Shown: one piece after another, positions 56,917 through 64,000 of the stretch
How positions within the stretch are numbered: position 1 is the stretch's first letter
Layout of the letters: each line of letters starts with the position of its first letter
Assembly (NCBI GenBank): GCA_037576195.1
Contig: CM075104.1
Location: 8,252,775 to 8,316,774 of the forward strand
Direction: 5' to 3'
DNA from: Phytoseiulus persimilis
Taxonomy: Eukaryota > Arthropoda > Arachnida > Mesostigmata > Phytoseiidae
DNA length: 64,000 nucleotides
Translations under genes and position numbers: made by a program
Notes under the pieces: generated by a model
The model's input: the letters and a program-made list of their open reading frames with translations, nothing else
Databases searched by the model: none
What the model was told of the DNA's origin: nothing

Positions 56917-57843
56917 TTCTCTCCCTCTCAGGGAGGCAACAACACACCGTCGTGGAATAAAAAAAAAACTTCTTTCTGTTATCCGTCTCGATTTTCTCAT
57001 GAGTTCTCGTCGGCGTCTACCAATAACGAGATGGGCGTCGAGACGCTCTGTTTCCGAATCGTTCCGTTTGGAGACACGCGTCGCTTTCCACGCTTGTTTA
57101 TTATTGTAGCAGCCACACATGGCCTTTCAAACCGCATCGTAGGTACCGCTGATTCTCGAGATTGATGTTCTCATTCTCCTCTCTCAAAGTCTCCGTGCGG
57201 AATCCAATGACGGGAGCAGCTGTTTTGAGCCGGACTGATGACAACACGCTCGTTCTTCGTTGGCGAGGGAGCCATGAGATCTCTCGAAGCTCACTCCTGC
57301 CGAGACTAGTACTCCATGGTTACACGAATGCTTCCAGCATTGAACTAAGAGGTGCTCATTATTCGGAGGATAGACTTCGGTATTCGTTAACTTCCTCGGT
57401 GATTCGGTGTCCAGTCGCCGTTGATGACGGCAGCGTTGAGTGGGAAATCGCAGATCGCTTCAAAACATTCTAGAGCGCTCGAGAAATCCCCTTCGTGTAG
57501 CGCCGATCGGTTATCTCTAGCAACCTCTTCCGCAACTGGATCCGCTTCCCCCGACTCCGAACTACAGGGTCGAGACTCTCATTCGGGACCTTGTTCTACA
57601 TTGAAACGCTTCCGGATGCCGCTGTGTCACACGAGATTGATTGGGTTTTTGAGATTATTGTAATGGAACCCGACCATCTACTTGCAGAGCCAGGTCCGTG
57701 ACAAGCCGGTGGGTCAAAGTCCCAATTCATCGCTCCAGAACGCCATAGTTTGACTGTGTTCCCAGCGATCGTCACTGGCCTAGCGCTGATTCATCCCCTG
57801 GGAAGTTTGACAGTCGGAACGGAGTAGTTTCCCAACCAGCATT
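56917..57843. other. Short intergenic interval
   Basis: This 0.9-kb interval holds the 3' end of the chitin-binding gene and presumably the promoter and 5' UTR of the hydrolase gene. A frame of about 100 codons at 57162-57473 has no recognisable features and is not accepted. Confidence 0.5.
56956..56961 (+). terminator. Polyadenylation signal of the chitin-binding protein gene
   Basis: AATAAA followed by an A run, 40 bases after the stop codon, suggests a very short 3' UTR. Confidence 0.6.
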
Positions 57844-60085
57844 ATGTGCACCTTCCTCGATAGAGTTCAGACTTCTTGGAGAGAGCAGAAACGGTAAATT
57901 TCAATCTTCTCGCTCCGAGCAACGTTTCGGAATTGTTCTTGATCACTGAGCCTCTGCGATGGGAATCTCTTTGCCGGAGAAATCTCTTTGTTTCTGATGG
58001 GCGCGCAAGTGTCTTGGAGACTCCCGTAGACTGCCGGACGATGCAAGAACCGTTAGGAGCATGGCAGTATCATTCTGCCTTGCCCGAGTTCCGAATCAAC
58101 ATCCGGTGAAATGCACGGTACAGTTTTCGCATCGAAGACATTTCCAGAGTCCAACAAACAGAACAATGGCTCGTGCGCATCGTGCGAAACTTCCTCGAGG
58201 TTCTCTTCGATGTAATTTTATTCCCAATCATGAAGAGAGTCCACTGGATTCCATCATCTCGGAAGCATCTCGCCGAAGCCGAAGATCGCCTGATGTCATG
58301 TGAGCGCCTTTCGATATCGAGGATGCTGAGCATGAACAAATATAGGTATCTGCGAAAAGTCTCTATTCCGTAACCGCACGATCGTAATATCCGGCTTCGA
58401 AGAAGAGTTCTGTTTTCCCATTCTCACAGATATTCCGAAGCCCTACTCATCGTGGTACGTGGACATCGGTCGCGTGGGGAACAGCGCCGATACTTGCCGA
58501 ATCTACACCATGAAAATGTACAGTGATGAGGAGAAGACGGAAAATTTGCCTCTCGTGCTCCTGCACGGATTGGGCTGCGGAGGCCCAATGTGGATTTTGA
58601 ACTTCGAAGAGCTGTCCAAAACACGAGACGTTTACGCAATCGATTTACTGGGGTTCGGCCGGAGCAGTCGACCGGATCTCAGTGACGACGCATGGATCGC
58701 TGAGATGCAGATGGTTTATTGTGAGCGAACGACTATTTTTTTTGTGAAGAGAGAGAAAGATTCGCAAGCTCTTCAGGGTAACCTGAGATGCTTTGAGACC
58801 AAGAGCGAAAGGGGCGAAAACAATCGTTGGAAGATAATCATGATTGCATGATTCCAGCTATCGAAGAATGGCGACGGCGAGTTAATCTCGAGCGATTCGT
58901 TCTGACGGGACATTCCCTTGGAGGGTTTCTGGCTTCCTCGTACGCCATTAAACACCCCACTCGAATCGCACATTTGGTACTCGAAGATCCGTGGGGATTC
59001 CCAGAGTTCAACCCCGACCATCCCCTTGGGAAACGAATGCCATCCTGGGGGAGAATTGTTCAATCCACGTTGAATCACATGAATGTTCTCGCCAGTATAA
59101 GAATGCTCGGGCCTCTAGGTGAGGACTCCAGGTGCGATTCATGATTTTCATCGTTGAATTAGGAGCCCTCACCGGTATCCCACGCGCCATTTGAGCATGG
59201 AGAGGAAATACGTCCTCACCGCGGGTTTCTCCGATCGCCCTCCGTTTCATTCCAGGACCCAAAGTGATGGAAATATCTCTGGCTAGTGGCGCCGAGCCGT
59301 ATTTTAGAGGAGTGGTGACAGATCGAGGGGCTATTCCGAACTACATCTATCACTGCAATGCCAGGAAACCATCGTGAGTCTGTTTGTAACTTCGAGCTGT
59401 CCATTGCTTACTCGCTCCTGCCGAAATCGTCGATTTGAGGTGATGCCTCAGAGGTTTTCTCCCGGCAACCGACGGTTACATGGTTAATGGTCGCGAAACT
59501 GTTCCTCAGGGGCGAAGCATTATTCAAGAACCTCAGCGTGCACTTCGGGTGGACGAAATATCCGATGGTTTATCGATTGTCACATCTCAATCCAGAAGTA
59601 TGTTCTCAGCATATCTGCTCCTCGACGGAGGATCCACGATATCAAGGGCCTCTGAAGGTTCAGTCGAGACGTTGTCGGCGGCAGCAGCGTCGGATGAAAT
59701 TTATTTCTGTGGTTTCCAGGTTCCGATCACTTTCATCTATGGCTCGCTAACATTCATCACGAAGAAGCCAGCGTTCAGGATCCGAGATGAACGCAAAGGA
59801 TCCTACGTGGACATCCAGGTCTGGCGGCGAATCGGATCTCATCCGCTCATCCTTCAAGAGGCTCTTGGGATCTGAGATTAATTTTCATGCATGCTCGGAA
59901 TCGTGCTAAGAACACGCTACATCTCATTCCAGGTTGTCAAAGAGAGCGGTCACAATATTCACATGGAGAAACCGTCCGAATTCAACGCGAAACTCAACGC
60001 GATATGTGATATGGCTGATCAGGAGGAATCGAAATTCTCAGGAAAGCGAGAGCACGCAGAGGTTGACGTCGACTATCGATTGTAA
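57844..60085 (+). CDS. ABHD4/ABHD5-type alpha/beta hydrolase
   Basis: Eight exons (57844-57893, 58148-58299, 58430-58720, 58858-59118, 59256-59373, 59510-59597, 59720-59818, 59933-60085) give 403 residues, all phases matching. Landmarks match ABHD4/5: LLHGLG oxyanion loop (about 111-116), DLLGFGRSSRP, SIEEWR, GHSLGGFLASSY with nucleophile Ser184, EDPWGFP, NYIYHCNARKPSGEA and SGHNIHMEKP with His360. ABHD4 is an N-acyl phospholipid lipase; ABHD5 lacks the Ser and is a co-activator. The Ser favours ABHD4 (pummelig in flies). The family's catalytic Asp (in YGSDTWID of ABHD4) appears replaced: here YGSLTFIT. The HX4D motif reads HX4E. The N terminus is extended and carries a hydrophobic stretch at about 28-45, perhaps for membrane association. 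Exon 1 rests on phase and a GTAAAT donor alone. Confidence 0.88.
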
Positions 60086-60214
60086 TATACTTCCCCAAAG
60101 ATTTTCTGCCTGGTAGCTTTCCGTGAATAGCTCACGATTTTACGTGATCACTGTGGTACCATTAAAGTTATGGATGTACAATATATTCGTCTCATGAGCG
60201 GAAGACGTAAGCAT

Positions 60215-60220
60215 AATAAA
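60215..60220 (+). terminator. Candidate polyadenylation signal of the hydrolase gene
   Basis: AATAAA about 130 bases after the hydrolase stop codon. Confidence 0.55.
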
Positions 60221-60660
60221 CTATTTACCTCCGCAACTTTTCTCTTGTGAGGGTTGTCGATTTTCGTTTCTAGGTAGCAAATCCGCTCTCTGTTCTGAAC
60301 CAATCCGAAGTTTTTTCCCTTCGACAGCGCATTCCGAACAAGTGTTGCTACTTGATATAACGGCCCGCGCTGGTTACAGCAAGCGACAAGGTCGGAAAAA
60401 AGAGATCCTCCAACTCTTCTGCGGAGAGAAATAGACCGCGTCCACTTGCGTCATACATCCGGCCCAGAGATCATGGCTTGTGACTCAATCGGATCGAGAA
60501 AAACTCCAGTTCCACACAGACGCACGACACTGGAGCAGCGTCGTTCACAGATTTTATTCTTGACTGTGACGTCATTACGACCGGAGCGTCAATTTTTGTT
60601 CGAAAGCCGGTTCATAAGCATGGAAAGCTTTCATGGTTTCTTTGAGAAAGTCTCAACCCG

Positions 60661-60668
60661 TATATAAG
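60661..60668 (+). promoter_or_regulatory. TATA box of the histidine-rich protein gene
   Basis: TATATAAG lies 47 bases upstream of the start codon at 60708. Transcription should begin roughly 30 bases downstream, leaving a 5' UTR of about 20 bases. A strong TATA box with a tiny 5' UTR is common in highly expressed, tissue-restricted arthropod secretory or cuticle genes. Confidence 0.65.
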
Positions 60669-60707
60669 TGGGCTGACATTCGTCGACACCGCACACCTCC
60701 ACAGATC

Positions 60708-61797
60708 ATGGAACCGGTGAGGGGTTCCAACCCCCGACTCTTGGTACGGCTGGGTGTTGAGTTGTGACTCTCGAATACAATCTCAATGAGTATCGCTGTT
60801 CGCTGTGTCTCCCGTGTGGTGACTGGAGAGCTCCCTCGCATTCGATTAGTGGTCCATCCATTGAGAAACAGTCCCACTCATCGGTCGCGATATCAATTCC
60901 TTACAGGTCCTTGGTGTGCTTCTCCTCCTCTTTGGATTATCTCCCACGAATGCCGACGAGCGCGTTGCAGTGCCTTCGGACCTGAAAAGTGCTCAAGAAC
61001 ACTCCCTCGTCGTTCTGACACCGGCTGGAGGTCTCAAAACGGGCGATGATCTGCAGGTAGCGGAATCACAGCATGGTCACGGAGGCGGCCATCACGGACA
61101 CGGGAGATACGGGGGTCATGGCGAGAGAGAGCATCATTCTCGACACGGAGGTCACAGACACCATGGTCGGTACGGCGGTCATCACCGAAATCACGGGAAC
61201 GACTACCGAAACCATCACGACCGCTACGGCAGACACGGAGACAGGCATGGTGGTCACAGGCATGAGAAGTACCATAACAATCACCGAGGGAATCATCATC
61301 ATGGCCACGAGGGGGGGAGGCATCGCTACGCCAACCACCATGGCGAAAGAGGTAAGGAAGGAGGACATTCGGGTCACGATCACTACAAGAACAGAGGACA
61401 CCGGAATCATGGACACAAGAACGTCTACCATAAAGAAGACTCCGCTCATCACACGAGCTACTACGACGATCACCATGATGGAGATCACAGAAAAAGATAC
61501 CATGATCACCATCGTCACCATGATCGACACGGAGGAGGTCAGAGACACGGAGCACACCATCGCGAGCACCACGGAAGATACCGGCACGGGGACGACTCCC
61601 ACAGGCATGGAGGTGGTCATCACAAAAACCATCATGGAGAACACGGGAGGAGCGGCCACGAGCATCACAAAGAGCATGGACAGCACAGGAGGCATGGCGG
61701 GAATCATCACAGAGGAGGTGAACACCACAGCGGAGGCCATCACCACCAACAAGGACACCACAAACACCAGCGACATGGTCAGCATGGAGGATATTGA
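60708..61797 (+). CDS. Secreted histidine/glycine-rich protein
   Basis: Two exons (60708-60716 and 60907-61797, phase 0) encode 299 residues. Exon 1 gives only MEP; exon 2 continues VLGVLLLLFGLSPTNA, together a signal peptide of about 19 residues. A short ordinary stretch (about 20-55, with SLVVLTPAGGLKTGDD) precedes a long low-complexity region dominated by His, Gly, Arg and Asp, with motifs such as HHGHGRYGGHG, DHHRHHDRHGGG and GHHHQQGHHKH. Such proteins can bind divalent metals and heparin-like polyanions and change charge around neutral pH. Similar proteins occur in arthropod cuticle, glue and haemolymph. I cannot name the family. Other frames are also open over this stretch because of its composition; the signal peptide, splice fit and TATA box mark this frame as the real one. 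Confidence 0.85.
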
Positions 61798-63697
61798 TGG
61801 AAATCGACGCGCCCCAGCTTCGGGCACCTCCTCCTACGTCAAATTTCTGCAACCAAAGATCTCTCATACGACGCTGTTCTCACCGGTTCAACTGTTCTGT
61901 TGTTCCTTGCTCCACAAAAGTGGTCGTCATTGGATCTGCCCACCGGTTTCGACTGGACCGGACGAAACATTGCACAAGTCCCCATAACAACGGCCGCGAC
62001 ACAGCAACGCGATAGCCGCTGAATGCCATTCTATACATAACAGTTTCAGGGAGCGTCGAGGTGTTCGAAATGTGTTTCGTGAACTCGTCAGCCCCTTCGT
62101 AGGCGAATACTTGTATCATACAGGTAGACATTCCCCGCGATACCTCTCTGTGTGTACGTTCTCGGAAGCGCCAATGTTTTCCTTGTGTAAATACCTCCTT
62201 GTCCCGTCTGTGTGTGTCTGTCCCAACATGTGTGTCTTCAAAACGCGGCAGACCGAGGCGAGACCGTGCAAAGGAATTATTGGCTGGTTGTTGTGTCAAC
62301 GATTTCATCTCCTTCGTTGTATATTATACCCGTCTAGTCCTGTGTCTCGAAAATACATCCATGGAAAATCTCTGAATCTTGTTGAATGCACGAAAAGTGT
62401 TTGGTGCAACTCACTGCACATGCGAAGCTGACAGTTTATGCGATACAGAATGACTCGGTATCCTTCCTCGGGGTACGGTTCCACCCGAGCGTCAGCTCGT
62501 CTATGCACAAACGTTTGAAAGAACGTCATACGATCTCCGAAAGTTCTAGAATTCGATCAAAATGAGCGGTCAATTCTTCGTAACACGTCGAGTTCTCACG
62601 GCCGTTCGCATAAAATTCCTTGAGGGAGCTGCTCTGATGCTCCGGTTCTCACTCGGTTGCGCCGTCTCTTTTTGAGATTTTCTTCACGGAACCGGGTGTC
62701 ATGTAGTTCACTCCGCAATTATTCCGATAGAATTCATCCCTTATTATGAGAAGCTCTCATATGTTCTGAGACCGAATTCCAAATTCAATTCGATTAAATG
62801 AAATCATGAATTTGATTGGAATCCAGATCCAGGACATACCACACGAGATTTTTTTTCATGCAATAGTGTGTCAAAAATTTCACTCAACAGTTCTCTAGAT
62901 AGAAGCAACACTCATCGTCCTCGGGAATAGCTCATGAATTTCATCATGAGATCGCCGTTGAAGTCAGCAGAAGAGATCGCAAATCACGTGACCAATTGAC
63001 TGGCTCGATAACCAGTTAGGACGACCTCAAGAGCGCTGAGCAGATCGTGTTCTCTCCCGTCCATGAACCGTTTTGATGATGAAGTTAATGACGGAGAGCA
63101 ACGCTTAAGGAGCTCGTTGGTTCTGGTCCTGTAGAGTCAGCGACCCTGTTCTTGTTAGGCTCTCCGGTGGGATGAACATCGACGAGATAGTTCAGGAACA
63201 GTATTGTGGGAAATACACGCAGTTGAAGTCTCTCGCTGGTAACCGATACAATAGAAACTAAAAGGCAGTGCATCCTTCGTTGTGCTGTTCAGGAATAAGA
63301 CCGCGTTGTTCAGATCGACTCCTGCCTGCGCGTAGTGTGTCGTGTTGTTTCCCTCCTTAGGTGTGGCCCGTTTGAGTCGAGTTGCTGTTCGGAAATGTTC
63401 AGGTGTCGATTCAAGGAACTTCGAGTGCCTTCAGAGTATCCGTGAACCCACATGTCAAGATGACTCATGAGTCATGCTCAATGATTCACCACCCTGAAAA
63501 TCTACTATTTTTCGCCTAATTGATGAATAACGGTATCGTTTCAAATCCCGAATTGCTGAGGGCCGAGGGCCGTTTGAAACCTCAGCTCAGCACAACGTTT
63601 CCGGACGAGAACGAAATCGCAAACCATGATCTGCGGAACTCTCGCTAACTGCCGTCAGTCATCACCTCTCTCCTGCTCCCCATGGCTCCGAGTTTCC
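61798..63697. other. 1.9-kb interval without a supported gene
   Basis: It presumably contains the 3' UTR of the histidine-rich protein gene, although no AATAAA was noticed close to its stop codon. No frame or RNA gene can be supported. Confidence 0.5.
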
Positions 63698-63964
63698 TCA
63701 GTCTGTCAGCGCTTGAGCATCGTTGTCCTTGAGTTTCAAAATCTCTTTCCTAGATTCCTCCAGTTGACGAAGGAAGAAGCGGATATGTTTCGAAAATAAC
63801 TTCCTACTTTGCTCTCTCGCTGACATTCGAGCAGAGGGTGTACGAGGTCTCTCGGTGAGCCCGGTCTGGCGTGCGGCATCGCGAGTCTCTTGCATGTAGG
63901 CTGCGGCGGTGAGAGACGCGGGCTCAGAGAAGGCTACTGGAAGCTTCTTCGTATCTTCTCTCAT
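63698..63964 (-). CDS. Possible small protein or last exon, hypothetical
   Basis: On the minus strand an 88-codon frame starts MREDTKKLPVAF and ends with DNDAQALTD and TGA. Its composition is plausible for a real protein: an Ala/Arg-rich middle and a charged, probably helical end (RQLEESRKEILKLKD) that could form a short coiled coil. An in-frame stop lies five codons upstream of the ATG, so the ATG is either the start or lies inside an exon whose acceptor follows that stop. The window ends 36 bases beyond. I do not recognise a family, and a chance frame is possible. Confidence 0.35.
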   Translation of the reverse strand: MREDTKKLPVAFSEPASLTAAAYMQETRDAARQTGLTERPRTPSARMSAREQSRKLFSKHIRFFLRQLEESRKEILKLKDNDAQALTD

Positions 63965-64000
63965 AGCTGAGCTTTCCTATTCGCGACACGTCCCTCACAA

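Noticed and set aside
61034-61987. Long frames in other phases over the histidine-rich gene
   Set aside because: They are shadows caused by repetitive codon composition; only the accepted frame has a signal peptide, a fitting splice junction and a TATA box at the right distance.

Overview
The window is animal nuclear DNA. Genes are split by GT-AG introns with pyrimidine tracts, the families are metazoan (Gfi-1/Senseless zinc fingers, peritrophin-type chitin-binding domains, an ABHD4/5 hydrolase), and long stretches are free of genes and rich in simple repeats. The chitin-binding secreted protein points to an arthropod. The GC-rich, microsatellite-rich non-coding DNA would suit a mite or other chelicerate, but that is a guess and nothing here proves it.

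Layout. From about 3.4 to 21.4 kb, on the + strand, lies a Gfi-1/Senseless-family transcription factor gene (gene 1) with six C2H2 fingers. Its 5' end was not found, one intron is about 12.5 kb, one intron appears to use a GC donor, and the reading frame slips twice by one base. From 21.4 to 45.0 kb there is no gene I can support: tetranucleotide repeats and one small hAT-type non-autonomous DNA transposon with a perfect 8-bp target duplication. From 45.0 to 48.7 kb, same strand, is a second Gfi-1/Senseless paralogue (gene 2). It is complete, with an N-terminal SNAG-type repressor motif, a CtBP-motif-like PLDFS, one aberrant finger and four well-conserved fingers. From 48.7 to 55.9 kb there is again no supported gene, but there is a 29-bp minisatellite.

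From 55.9 to 61.8 kb the picture changes to three compact + strand genes with short introns: a secreted protein with two chitin-binding domains, an ABHD4/5-type alpha/beta hydrolase in eight exons, and a secreted histidine/glycine-rich protein with a clear TATA box. The last 2 kb holds only a possible minus-strand reading frame at 63.7-64.0 kb.

How they fit together. The two zinc-finger genes share an intron at exactly the same codon between fingers, so they are tandem paralogues. They are likely sequence-specific repressors in neural or sensory cell specification, as this family is elsewhere, and the surrounding non-coding DNA is the natural place for their control elements. The three compact genes are unrelated to them and to one another in function, as far as sequence shows. 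The most unusual points are the tandem Senseless pair with its diverging finger content, the GC-AG intron, a near-perfect 40-bp inverted repeat inside gene 1, the hAT element, and a hydrolase that keeps its nucleophile but seems to lack the family's catalytic acid.
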